Assembly: GCF_000968015.1 (NCBI RefSeq)
Contig: NZ_LACH01000061.1
Location: 28,421-92,420, forward strand
DNA: 64,000 nucleotides
Direction of reading: 5' to 3'
From: Pseudomonas fluorescens
GTDB taxonomy: Bacteria > Pseudomonadota > Gammaproteobacteria > Pseudomonadales > Pseudomonadaceae
Numbering within the stretch: the first letter of the stretch is position 1; each line of letters begins with the position of its first letter. Below the pieces are notes generated by a model. The model searched no databases. It saw nothing but the letters and a program-made list of their open reading frames with translations, and had not been told where the DNA came from. Shown here in pieces: positions 26,109 through 33,648 of this stretch. The translations under genes were made by a program, and so were the position numbers.

Positions 26109-27428
26109 ATGTTTAACCGACATCGCAAGTCTGACTTGCTGGAAATCGAACGATTCAGTTGCGCGCTGACCGAGGCTAACGCGAAGTTGGCAGCGGTCAG
26201 CCGCTCGATGGCGATGATTGAGTTCACCCCCGAAGGGATCGTGCTCGATGCCAACGACAACTTTTGCAGTGCCATGGGTTACAGCGTCGAAGAAGTGCGC
26301 GGTAAGCATCACCGGATATTCTGCGAAGAAGCGTTTCATCGAAGCGAGGCCTACGCCAAGTTGTGGCGTGACCTGGCCCGTGGCGAACCGGTGAGCGGGA
26401 CCTTTTTACGCTTGAACAGGAGCGGCAAGGAGATCTGGCTCGAAGCCAGCTATATGCCGGTGTTCGGCGCTGATCGTCAGGTCCGGAGTGTGATCAAAGT
26501 CGCCACCGACATCTCAGCCAGGACCTACAAAGAACACGAAAACGAGAGCATGCTCGTGGCGATCGGTCGTTCCATGGCCGTGGTCGAATTCACCCCGGAT
26601 GGCAACGTCATCACGGCCAACGACAACTTCTTGAAGACGATGCATTACTCGCTCAACGAAGTGGTTGGCCAGCACCACAGCCTGTTTTGTCATCGTGCCG
26701 AAGCCGAATCTCAGGCCTACAAAGCGTTCTGGACCTCGCTCAATCGCGGCGAATATCACTCGCAACGTTTCGAGCGCAAAGATAAGCACGGTCATACGGT
26801 TTTCCTGGAGGCTTCCTACAACCCGCTGTTCGACACTAAGGGGCGGTTGTACAAAGTGGTCAAGTTCGCCAGCGACATCACCGATCAAGTGACCACTCTG
26901 CAAACCGCCGCGGAGTCGGCCCACAGCACCTCGGTTCAAAACGACGCTTGTGCGAAGAAAGGTTCTCAGGTGGTGCAGCAAACGGTGCAGACCATCCAGG
27001 ACATTTCCAAAGACTTGAACCAAGCGGCGCAGAGCATTGATGCTGTCAGCAAACAGTCAGACATCATCGGCACCATCGTTCAGACCATTCGCGGAATTGC
27101 CGATCAGACCAACCTGCTGGCGCTCAACGCCGCGATCGAAGCGGCCCGGGCCGGGGAACACGGGCGGGGGTTCGCGGTAGTCGCCGATGAAGTTCGCAGC
27201 CTTGCGGCACGAACGAGCCAGGCAACGGTGGAGATCGTTGAAGTGGTGCGCAAGAACCACGATTTGTCATTGAGTGCGGTGTCGAGCATGCAGTCCAGTT
27301 TGAGTCGAACCGGGCTTGGGGTGGAACTGGCGAATGAGGCGGGAGCGGTGATTCTGGAGATTCAACAAGGGTCGCGGCATGTGGTGGATGCAATCAGTCA
27401 GTTCAACTCGACCTTGCAGATAAGTTGA
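26109..27428 (+). CDS. Soluble methyl-accepting chemotaxis-type transducer with two PAS domains (BdlA-like)
   Basis: A 439-residue protein without membrane segments. Two tandem PAS domains (about 40-150 and 165-275) each carry an ANDNF-type core and a following histidine-rich helix (GKHHRIFCEE, GQHHSLFCHR). A methyl-accepting signalling domain has the hairpin tip IADQTNLLALNAAIEAARAGEHGRGFAVVADEVR. The layout matches P. aeruginosa BdlA, a redox-sensitive biofilm-dispersion transducer. The ATG at 26109 has AAGGTGA upstream. Its likely output is to a CheA pathway. Confidence 0.88.
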   Translation: MFNRHRKSDLLEIERFSCALTEANAKLAAVSRSMAMIEFTPEGIVLDANDNFCSAMGYSVEEVRGKHHRIFCEEAFHRSEAYAKLWRDLARGEPVSGTFLRLNRSGKEIWLEASYMPVFGADRQVRSVIKVATDISARTYKEHENESMLVAIGRSMAVVEFTPDGNVITANDNFLKTMHYSLNEVVGQHHSLFCHRAEAESQAYKAFWTSLNRGEYHSQRFERKDKHGHTVFLEASYNPLFDTKGRLYKVVKFASDITDQVTTLQTAAESAHSTSVQNDACAKKGSQVVQQTVQTIQDISKDLNQAAQSIDAVSKQSDIIGTIVQTIRGIADQTNLLALNAAIEAARAGEHGRGFAVVADEVRSLAARTSQATVEIVEVVRKNHDLSLSAVSSMQSSLSRTGLGVELANEAGAVILEIQQGSRHVVDAISQFNSTLQIS

Positions 27429-27442
27429 TAGCGGCACATTGA

Positions 27443-27471
27443 AAAGGGTCCCTCGAAGGGACCCTCTTTTA
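27443..27471 (+). terminator. Rho-independent terminator after the transducer gene
   Basis: AGGGTCCC and GGGACCCT pair around a TCGAA loop, followed by CTTTTATT. Confidence 0.85.
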
Positions 27472-27546
27472 TTGATTGCAGGTTCGCTCGCGCCAAGGAA
27501 CAACCCGAGAAACGTCGCCGAGGCGAAGGCGGCCTGATCGGAGGGT

Positions 27547-28287
27547 TTATGGCGCAATCGGGATATCGAACGTCTGAAACGCATCATCCACCGGCCGGTA
27601 ACCCAACACCCGCATGGTTTCGCTGAGGTCCAGACGCTTGAAGCGGTTGTTGGAAATGCCGTGGGCGATCAGGTGTTGCACGCCTTCGACCTCCACCGAA
27701 CGTTGCAGCAACTGCACCGCATCGCGCGGGCTCAGCCAGGCGCTCAGGTCTCGGGCATTGGTCAGTTCATGACGGTCGGGGAATTCGAAAGCGCCGATCC
27801 GTATCGCGATAGTCAAGAGGTTGCGTTTGGCAGCATAGAACGCACACAACGCTTCGCCATAACACTTGCTGACGCCATACAGATTGGCCGGCATGACCTG
27901 CATGCCCGGGGTGATCTGCCGGTCCACCGGATAGCCTTCGATGGTTTGCGCACTGCTGGCGAACACCAGTCGTTTGCAGCCAGCCGTTGCCGCAGCTTCG
28001 AACAGGTAAGTGGTGGCCAGAATGTTATTGGGCAGCAGCTCATTGAAAGTGGCAGTGGCGTGAGGAATGCCGGCCAGGTGCACGATGACGTCGATCCCTT
28101 TCAATACTTCGCCCATGGCCGCGGGGCTGGACAGGTCCAGGCTGACGAAACGGTGAGGCGCATCGACCACAAAGTCGGGCTCGACGCGATCCGTCAGGAC
28201 GAAGGTGTAGCGGTCTTTTGAGGCTTCGAAAAAAGTTTTGCCGATTCTGCCGCAGGCACCGGTCAGCAGTACGTTGAGTCCGTTCAT
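27547..28287 (-). CDS. NAD(P)-dependent extended SDR, uronate dehydrogenase-like
   Basis: A 246-residue Rossmann dehydrogenase. The cofactor loop is TGACGRIG (9-16), the catalytic pair YGVSK (Tyr-x-x-x-Lys) sits near residue 137, with an upstream FASSAQT Ser segment. The IRIGAFEFPDR segment and overall order resemble uronate dehydrogenase, which oxidises glucuronate and galacturonate to aldarolactones. Family resemblance is moderate and no aldarate pathway gene is nearby, so the substrate is not fixed. Confidence 0.75.
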   Translation of the reverse strand: MNGLNVLLTGACGRIGKTFFEASKDRYTFVLTDRVEPDFVVDAPHRFVSLDLSSPAAMGEVLKGIDVIVHLAGIPHATATFNELLPNNILATTYLFEAAATAGCKRLVFASSAQTIEGYPVDRQITPGMQVMPANLYGVSKCYGEALCAFYAAKRNLLTIAIRIGAFEFPDRHELTNARDLSAWLSPRDAVQLLQRSVEVEGVQHLIAHGISNNRFKRLDLSETMRVLGYRPVDDAFQTFDIPIAP

Positions 28288-28327
28288 GAGTCTCTCTTTT
28301 CAGGGTAGGGGCGTTGCGGGTTTGGCG

Positions 28328-28960
28328 TTATGGCAGGCCGTTGCAGCCATGTTTCAGAAATCCCGGGCGTTGTGCCAACCGTTGGAAATACTCATCGATG
28401 GCGGGGTAGTCGGGACGCTCCATCGGTGTCATCAGCCAGCGGTTGATCGACAGCCCGATGACGATGTCCGCCAGCGTGAAGTGTGGCCCGGCGACATACG
28501 CTTTGGTGGCCGCGAGCTGATGTTCGAGGATACCCATTTTCTGATTCCAGCCGTGTACACCGGCGGCAATGTGATGCGGGTCCTGGAACTCCGGATCTTT
28601 GCGTACTAATGCCGTGAACGCATAGCTCCAGGAGGCATTGAGTTCAGTCGCTTGCCAATCCATCCACTGTTCCACCCGAGCGCGGGCCGCGGGATCGTGG
28701 GGTAGCAGATCGGTGTTGTGGTGTTTGCCGGCCAGATAGCGGCAGATGGTGTTGGACTCCCACAGCACACCGGCCTCATCGATGATCACCGGCACCAGTG
28801 CGTTGGGATTGAGCCTGAGAAACTCCGGCGTGTGAGTCGACGCATAACCGCCGCCCCAGTCTTCACGTTCGTAGGCAACACCCAGTTCCTCACAGGTCCA
28901 CAGGACTTTTCTGACGTTGATGGACGAGGCTTTACCCAGAATCTTCAGTGCATGTTCCAT
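28328..28960 (-). CDS. Glutathione S-transferase family protein
   Basis: A 210-residue GST. The thioredoxin-like half has KASSINVRKVLWTCEELGV with the conserved Ser/Asn positions, NPNALVPVI (cis-Pro) and WESNTICRYLAG. The C-terminal helical half ends GFLKHGCNGLP and contains FTLADIVIGLSINRW. It is unlike the beta-class GST at 24149-24745. It lies 40 bases upstream of the dehydrogenase gene on the same strand, so the two may form a small operon. Confidence 0.88.
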   Translation of the reverse strand: MEHALKILGKASSINVRKVLWTCEELGVAYEREDWGGGYASTHTPEFLRLNPNALVPVIIDEAGVLWESNTICRYLAGKHHNTDLLPHDPAARARVEQWMDWQATELNASWSYAFTALVRKDPEFQDPHHIAAGVHGWNQKMGILEHQLAATKAYVAGPHFTLADIVIGLSINRWLMTPMERPDYPAIDEYFQRLAQRPGFLKHGCNGLP

Positions 28961-29016
28961 TGAGCTACTCCGTTAGCGATTCGACGCTTCAGGAATCTAA
29001 CAGACATTCAGCGTAT

Positions 29017-29387
29017 TCAAACCGGATCCGGCAGCGCCGAAGTTGGCAAACCAAACGTGCGATCAAACAGCCAGTTGAAGGCGAAGGTGTAGCACGGGAT
29101 GAAAATGATCAGCGCCGCGTCCAGCAGGACGGCTTGCGCCAGACTGATGTTCATCCACCAGGCGATCAACGGGATGAGGAACACTATCAAGGTTAGTTGA
29201 AAACCCACGGCATGGGCGATGCGCCGTTTAACGGTGCGGGCTCGCGAAGGCTGACGACTTTCCCAGCGCTCGAACAGTGTGGTGTAGATGAAGTTCCAGG
29301 TCACCGCGATGGTGGTGATGATCACTGCCAACGGGCGAGGAGCGTTGATGCTCGGACAGGGGTGACTTTTGTTCGATGCACGGACAT
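29017..29387 (-). pseudogene. Decayed PACE-family efflux transporter (first helix lost)
   Basis: PACE transporters (chlorhexidine/biocide efflux) have four helices in two repeats, as in the intact copy at 40774-41211. Here the sequence from about the second helix on is clear (VTWNFIYTTLFERWE, RIAHAVGFQLTLIVFLIPLIAWW, DAALIIFIPCYTFAFNWLFDR). The first helix is missing. The ATG at 29387 opens a frame (MSVHRTKVTPVRAST) that stops after 21 codons, while the helix-coding part continues in another frame from 29394. An internal deletion with a frameshift explains this. Confidence 0.65.
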
Positions 29388-29390
29388 GGT

Positions 29391-29555
29391 TCAAGCCTCG
29401 GAAGGGGTTTGCTTGTAGTTGTAGCCGATCGGGTGAGGCAGGTTGCGAGCCTTGGCCAGTTCGATCTGCTTTTGCCGGTCGATGGCACTGCGACGGGTCT
29501 TCTCGCTCAGTTTTCTATCAAGGGAGTGACGGCGAGTGAACAAGGGAATGCTCAA
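29391..29555 (-). pseudogene. Possible C-terminal fragment of an unrecognised small protein
   Basis: An open frame ending KLSEKTRRSAIDRQKQIEL...YKQTPSEA reads like real protein. It stops three bases before the ATG of the decayed PACE gene on the same strand. It has no ATG, and its upstream end overlaps the start of the DUF998 gene on the other strand, so it may be the remains of a truncated gene. I do not recognise it. Confidence 0.3.
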
Positions 29556-30162
29556 GTGGGGCTATGTGGCAGGTTTGTTGGCGCCGATCTGGTTGCTGGT
29601 CGGTGTAGTGATTGCCGGCAGCTTGTATCCCGGATATAGCCATCTCAATCAGGCGATGAGTGAGTTGGGTGCCATCGGGGCACCGACTCACGCCCTGTCG
29701 CCACAGATCAACAACTTCCCGTTGGGTGTGTTGTTTATCGTCTTCGGTCTGGCCGCGTTCGCGACTTTCCATACCTCGAAACTCGCTCGACTGAGCGCCG
29801 TGCTGATTGTGCTGCACGGTGTTGCCAGTTTCGGCACCGGGTATTTTTCCTGCGATATCGGCTGTGCCCTGGCGAATCCCTCCGACAGTCAGAAGTTGCA
29901 TAACCTTTCGGGTCTGGCGATGTTTCTGACGCTGCTGATCGCCAACGCGCTATGGATCTATCTGGCGTCGCGAATATTGGGCTTGAAGTGGTTCGCCTGG
30001 TTTTCCCTGGTGTGCACGCTTGGGGCGTTATCGGTGCTGCCATTGATGGGCCAGGCCGTTGAGGCGGGGCAGGGGTTCGGTTTGTATCAGCGGATCAACT
30101 ACGGGGTGTCAATCCTTTGGGTGGGCGTGTTTGCCGGGGTGATGATAAGCCGACGCGCTTAG
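29536..30162 (+). CDS. DUF998 family membrane protein
   Basis: A 208-residue protein with about six hydrophobic helices and the DUF998 features YSHLNQAMSELGA after helix 1 and FGTGYFSCDIGC near the middle. Function unknown. The start is probably the GTG at 29536, which has GGGAG nine bases upstream. The ATG at 29548 has its purine-rich stretch too close. An IS-like mini-palindrome lies just downstream. Confidence 0.8.
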   Translation: MNKGMLKWGYVAGLLAPIWLLVGVVIAGSLYPGYSHLNQAMSELGAIGAPTHALSPQINNFPLGVLFIVFGLAAFATFHTSKLARLSAVLIVLHGVASFGTGYFSCDIGCALANPSDSQKLHNLSGLAMFLTLLIANALWIYLASRILGLKWFAWFSLVCTLGALSVLPLMGQAVEAGQGFGLYQRINYGVSILWVGVFAGVMISRRA

Positions 30163-30167
30163 TCACC

Positions 30168-30247
30168 GATCGTTCCCACGCAGAGTGAACTGACCCCCAA
30201 AAGCTGGACACAACCTTTGGGGGGCAGTTCAGAGCGTGGGAACGATC
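30168..30247. repeat. Palindromic REP (GATCGTTCCCACGC type) split by a small insertion
   Basis: GATCGTTCCCACGC (30168-30181) and GCGTGGGAACGATC (30234-30247) are perfect complements. Removing the insert between the duplicated GAG triplets restores a compact palindrome of the common Pseudomonas type. Confidence 0.75.
30186..30231. mobile_element. 46-bp IS3-family-like end-to-end remnant or miniature element
   Basis: TGAACTGACCCCCAAAAG on the left and CTTTGGGGGGCAGTTCA on the right are imperfect inverted ends similar to IS3-family termini. They are joined almost directly and flanked by a 3-base direct repeat GAG (30183-30185 and 30232-30234), which looks like a target duplication. No transposase is present. 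Confidence 0.6.
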
Positions 30248-30255
30248 AACCAGTG

Positions 30256-31287
30256 TCAGGTGCTCTCGCGCACCTTCAACTCAAACCCCATGTCCTGCAC
30301 CGGTTTGGTGACCGTGTTGCCAGCCATCAACGTCAACATCTGCTCCGCCGCACGCCGGCCGATGGCTTCTCGCGGGGTGCTGATGCTGCTCAGGCGCGGC
30401 ACCATGTGCGCCGAGGCCGGCAGGTCGTTGAAACCGAGGATCGCCACTTGTTCGGGGATCTTGATCCCGCAGCGCATGGCTTCGAGCAGTGCGCCCTGGG
30501 CCAGATCGTCGTTGCCGAAGAAGATCGCATCGACATCGGGATGACTGGCGAGCAGTTGCAAGAACAGTTCGCCACCGAGGCCGACGGAGGAAGAGCGAGG
30601 GGTCAGCACTTCCAGATCCGGGTCATACAAACCGGCCTTTTGCAGGGCTTTGCGGAACCCTTCGCCGCGCAGCAATGTGCGTTGATCGAGTTGCGCGCCA
30701 ATGTAGGCCAGGCGCTTACGACCGCGCGACAGCAAATGCCCGGCCGCTGTCTCGCCAGCCGCGAGTTGCGAAAAGCCCACGCAATTCAGGCCGGCGGCGC
30801 TGTCCAGTTCCATCATGTACACGCACGGAATGTTGCTCGCCTCGATCATCCGTCGCGAACTTTCGGTGCGGTCGAAACCGGTCAGCAGCAAACCGCGAGG
30901 CTGATACGCCATGTAGTTGCGCAGCAGGTTTTCTTCTTCATCTCGTGAGTAATGGAAGTTCCCGATCAGCACCTCGAAGCCTTTTGGGCGCAAAACCTGA
31001 TGAATGGCTTCCAGCGTGTCGATGAACAATAAGTTGGACAGCGACGGCACCAAAACCACCACCGAATGGCTCTGGGCCGAGGCTAACGCGCGGGCGGCGG
31101 GGTTGACCACGTAGTTGAGGTCGAGGGCAGCTTTCTGGACTTTTTCCACCAGTTCGGTGGCCACCGTGCTGACCCCGCGCAGGGCGCGAGAGGCGGTGAT
31201 CGGGCTGACACCGGCCAGGCGTGCGACTTCGTTCAAAGTGGGGCGGCCAGTGGTGCGCGTATTTTTATCGTTTTTAGGGGAGATCAT
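30256..31287 (-). CDS. gntR: GntR, LacI-family repressor of gluconate utilisation
   Basis: A 343-residue LacI-type regulator. The N-terminal helix-turn-helix reads PTLNEVARLAGVSPITASRALRGV, the hinge follows, then the periplasmic-binding-like sensor domain. It matches the length and position of Pseudomonas GntR, which represses gntK/gntT and is released by gluconate or 6-phosphogluconate. The ATG at 31287 is chosen over an in-frame TTG at 31302. An operator lies 30 bases upstream of its start, suggesting autoregulation. Confidence 0.92.
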   Translation of the reverse strand: MISPKNDKNTRTTGRPTLNEVARLAGVSPITASRALRGVSTVATELVEKVQKAALDLNYVVNPAARALASAQSHSVVVLVPSLSNLLFIDTLEAIHQVLRPKGFEVLIGNFHYSRDEEENLLRNYMAYQPRGLLLTGFDRTESSRRMIEASNIPCVYMMELDSAAGLNCVGFSQLAAGETAAGHLLSRGRKRLAYIGAQLDQRTLLRGEGFRKALQKAGLYDPDLEVLTPRSSSVGLGGELFLQLLASHPDVDAIFFGNDDLAQGALLEAMRCGIKIPEQVAILGFNDLPASAHMVPRLSSISTPREAIGRRAAEQMLTLMAGNTVTKPVQDMGFELKVREST

Positions 31288-31316
31288 CGGACGGCTTGCC
31301 AAACAAAATTCGAGGC

Positions 31317-31330
31317 ACTAAGGTAGCGCT
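31317..31330. promoter_or_regulatory. GntR operator 1 (upstream of gntR)
   Basis: ACTAAGGTAGCGCT matches the AC-N-AAG-N-TAGCGCT pattern reported for Pseudomonas GntR at every fixed position. Placed for autoregulation of gntR. Confidence 0.7.
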
Positions 31331-31467
31331 GTCTCGACGCAGCTGCAAATGCGTGAGCGGGGTTTGCCTGATCCCCGCTTTTTGGCGTTGGGAACGAACA
31401 TGCTGCAACCCACAAAAATGACAAGAAGGCGTCGGCAACTTCTACCTTTGTTCTAGTGTCATAACCG

Positions 31468-31481
31468 GCAAAGGTAGCGCT
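31468..31481. promoter_or_regulatory. GntR operator 2 (upstream of gntK)
   Basis: GCAAAGGTAGCGCT differs from the pattern only at the first base. It lies 22 bases before the gntK ATG. Confidence 0.7.
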
Positions 31482-31502
31482 GTCTGCGCGCTGAGGTGTT
31501 AC

Positions 31503-32036
31503 ATGAATCATCCCATCACCGCCCTGGTCATCATGGGCGTTGCCGGTTGCGGCAAGACTTGCGTCAGCGAGGCCTTGTGCCAACTCAGCGGCGCGACCGC
31601 CATTGAAGGCGACACTTTCCACCCTGCTGCCAATATCGAAAAGATGAGCGCGGGGATCCCCCTGAACGACGACGACCGTGCCGGCTGGCTCGACAGCCTG
31701 TGCGATGAATTGCGCCGCATCGACGCCAAGGGCGAACGCCCGGTGCTGACCTGCTCGGCCCTCAAACACATTTACCGTGAACGTCTGCGCAGCGCCTTGC
31801 CGGGCCTGGGCTTCGTGTTCCTTGAACTGACCCCTGAAGTCGCCGCTGATCGTGTCTCCCATCGGCCGGGCCACTTCATGCCGTCAACATTGATCGACAG
31901 CCAGTTCGCCACCCTTGAATCGCCCGTTGGCGAGCCCCTGACCCTGGCTCTGGACGCTTCGGCTCACAGCGTCGACCAATTGGCGAAGCAAGCTCATGAC
32001 TGGTGGCAGGCTCATGGCCTGAAACACGCCGTATGA
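31503..32036 (+). CDS. gntK: Gluconokinase
   Basis: Phosphorylates gluconate to 6-phosphogluconate with ATP. The 177-residue P-loop kinase has GVAGCGKT (12-19), the substrate-binding EGDTFHPAANIEKMSAGIPLNDDDR segment and the LID/adenine region SALKHIYRERLR. It is followed by gntT after 82 bases and preceded by a GntR-type operator. Length is normal for the family. Confidence 0.95.
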   Translation: MNHPITALVIMGVAGCGKTCVSEALCQLSGATAIEGDTFHPAANIEKMSAGIPLNDDDRAGWLDSLCDELRRIDAKGERPVLTCSALKHIYRERLRSALPGLGFVFLELTPEVAADRVSHRPGHFMPSTLIDSQFATLESPVGEPLTLALDASAHSVDQLAKQAHDWWQAHGLKHAV

Positions 32037-32045
32037 GTTTTGCCA

Positions 32046-32059
32046 GAAGAGATAGCGCT
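32046..32059. promoter_or_regulatory. GntR operator 3 (upstream of gntT)
   Basis: GAAGAGATAGCGCT keeps the TAGCGCT core and part of the left side. It suggests gntT has its own GntR-controlled promoter. Confidence 0.6.
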
Positions 32060-32088
32060 GTCCTGTTGGCGTGCGAATTACCCGCTTT

Positions 32089-32104
32089 AATAACAACAAC
32101 AACC
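32089..32104 (+). promoter_or_regulatory. Hfq-Crc target tract abutting the gntT Shine-Dalgarno
   Basis: AATAACAACAACAACC is an uninterrupted AAnAAnAA-type array directly before AGGAGA (32105-32110). Such CA motifs at the ribosome-binding site are the established mark of Hfq-Crc translational repression in Pseudomonas. Confidence 0.7.
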
Positions 32105-32118
32105 AGGAGACACCCCTA

Positions 32119-33471
32119 ATGTTTGGCATGTCCCACGAGACGTTCCTGCTGCTCGATGCAGTGGTCACGGTGATCGGGCTTATCGTCCTGATCACCAAGT
32201 TCAAGTTGCACCCGTTCATTGCCCTGATCATCGCCGCCGCTTTTCTCGGGCTGACCTCCGGCATGCCGATCGGCACCATCATCAAGGCGTTCCAGGACGG
32301 CTTCGGTGGGGTGCTGGGTTTCGTCGGGATCATCCTCGCGCTGGGCACCATGCTCGGCAAAATGATGGCCGAGTCGGGCGGGGCGGATCAGATTGCCCAA
32401 ACCCTGATTCGAGCGTTCGGCAAGGACAAGGTGCAGTGGGCGATGATGTTCGCGGCCTTCCTGGTCGGCATTCCGCTGTTCTTCGAAATCGGCTTCGTGC
32501 TGTTGATCCCGCTGGTGTTCATCGTCGCCCGGCGTACCGGTGTGTCGATCATCAAGATCGGTATCCCGCTGCTGGCCGGTCTGTCCGCCGTGCACGGTCT
32601 GGTTCCACCGCACCCGGGCCCGTTGCTGGCCATCGGCGTGTTCGGTGCCGACATCGGTAAAACCATTCTCTACGGCCTGATCGTTGCGCTGCCGACGGCC
32701 ATCATCGCCGGCCCGATCTACGGCACGTTCATTGCCAAGTACATCCCGGGTCATCCTAACCAGGAACTGGTCGATCAACTGGCGCGCGAGCCAGAGGCGG
32801 CTGAACTGCCGAGCTTCAGCATCACCCTGATCACCGTGCTGTTGCCGGTGTTCCTGATGTTGCTCAAGACCTTTGCCGACGTGGTCCTGCCAGACGGCAA
32901 TTTCTTCCGCACCTTCATGGACCTGATCGGTCACCCGATCTCGGCGCTGCTGCTGGCGTTGCTGCTGTCGCTGTACACCTTCGGCCACCGTCAGGGCATG
33001 GGCTCGAACAAGATCCTCAAGTTGCTCGACGCAAGCCTTGCGCCGACCGCCGCGATCATTCTGATCATCGGTGCCGGTGGTGGCTTCAAGCAGATGCTGG
33101 TGACCAGCGGCGTGGGTGATGTAATCGGCCACATGGCGGTGAACGCACAGATCTCGCCGATCCTGTTGGCTTGGCTGGTAGCAGCGGTGATCCGTATCGC
33201 CACCGGTTCGGCAACCGTGGCCACCATTACCGGCGCGGGCATTGTGGTGCCGGTGGTGGGGATGATTCCAGGTGTGAACCGTGAGCTGCTGGTGTTGGCC
33301 ACCGGTGCCGGTTCGTTGATCCTGTCTCACGTCAACGATGCGGGTTTCTGGCTGGTGAAGCAGTACTTCAACATGACTGTGGCGGAAACCTTCAAGACCT
33401 GGACCGCGATGGAAACCATCCTGTCCGTGGTGGGCCTGGGCTTCATCCTGCTGTTGTCGCTGTTCGTCTAA
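32119..33471 (+). CDS. gntT: Gluconate permease (GntP family)
   Basis: A 450-residue inner-membrane proton symporter with about 12 hydrophobic helices. Typical GntP-family stretches are LGTMLGKMMAESGGADQIAQTL, SAVHGLVPPHPGPLLAIG and ATGAGSLILSHVNDAGFWLVKQYF. It imports gluconate made in the periplasm from glucose. The ATG at 32119 follows AGGAGA with a CA-rich tract before it. It is the last gene of gntK-gntT and is closed by a terminator. Confidence 0.95.
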   Translation: MFGMSHETFLLLDAVVTVIGLIVLITKFKLHPFIALIIAAAFLGLTSGMPIGTIIKAFQDGFGGVLGFVGIILALGTMLGKMMAESGGADQIAQTLIRAFGKDKVQWAMMFAAFLVGIPLFFEIGFVLLIPLVFIVARRTGVSIIKIGIPLLAGLSAVHGLVPPHPGPLLAIGVFGADIGKTILYGLIVALPTAIIAGPIYGTFIAKYIPGHPNQELVDQLAREPEAAELPSFSITLITVLLPVFLMLLKTFADVVLPDGNFFRTFMDLIGHPISALLLALLLSLYTFGHRQGMGSNKILKLLDASLAPTAAIILIIGAGGGFKQMLVTSGVGDVIGHMAVNAQISPILLAWLVAAVIRIATGSATVATITGAGIVVPVVGMIPGVNRELLVLATGAGSLILSHVNDAGFWLVKQYFNMTVAETFKTWTAMETILSVVGLGFILLLSLFV

Positions 33472-33486
33472 GCACACTGCAGACAC

Positions 33487-33513
33487 AAAAAAACCGCAGC
33501 AATGCGGTTTTTT
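33487..33513 (+). terminator. Rho-independent terminator of gntT
   Basis: AAAAAACCGCA and TGCGGTTTTTT pair around a GCAA loop and run into Ts. Confidence 0.9.
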
Positions 33514-33548
33514 GTGGGTGATGATTTCATGACTCAACACATCACCCT

Positions 33549-33640
33549 TGTAGGAGTGAGCCTGCTCGCGATAGCGGTGGGGCCAGTTCACACTTCAATT
33601 GGAGGTGATGGCCTCATCGCGAGCAGGCTCACTCCTACAG
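33549..33640. repeat. REP-type inverted repeat, family A variant
   Basis: TGTAGGAGTGAGCCTGCTCG and CGAGCAGGCTCACTCCTACA are perfect complements. Compensatory changes relative to the GCGAGCTTGCTC type show both arms co-vary. Confidence 0.88.
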
Positions 33641-33648
33641 GTTATGTG

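Noticed and set aside
32116..33591. 491-codon minus-strand frame opposite gntT
   Set aside because: Antisense of a clear permease; translation is dominated by Gln, His, Asp and Arg with no fold-like pattern.
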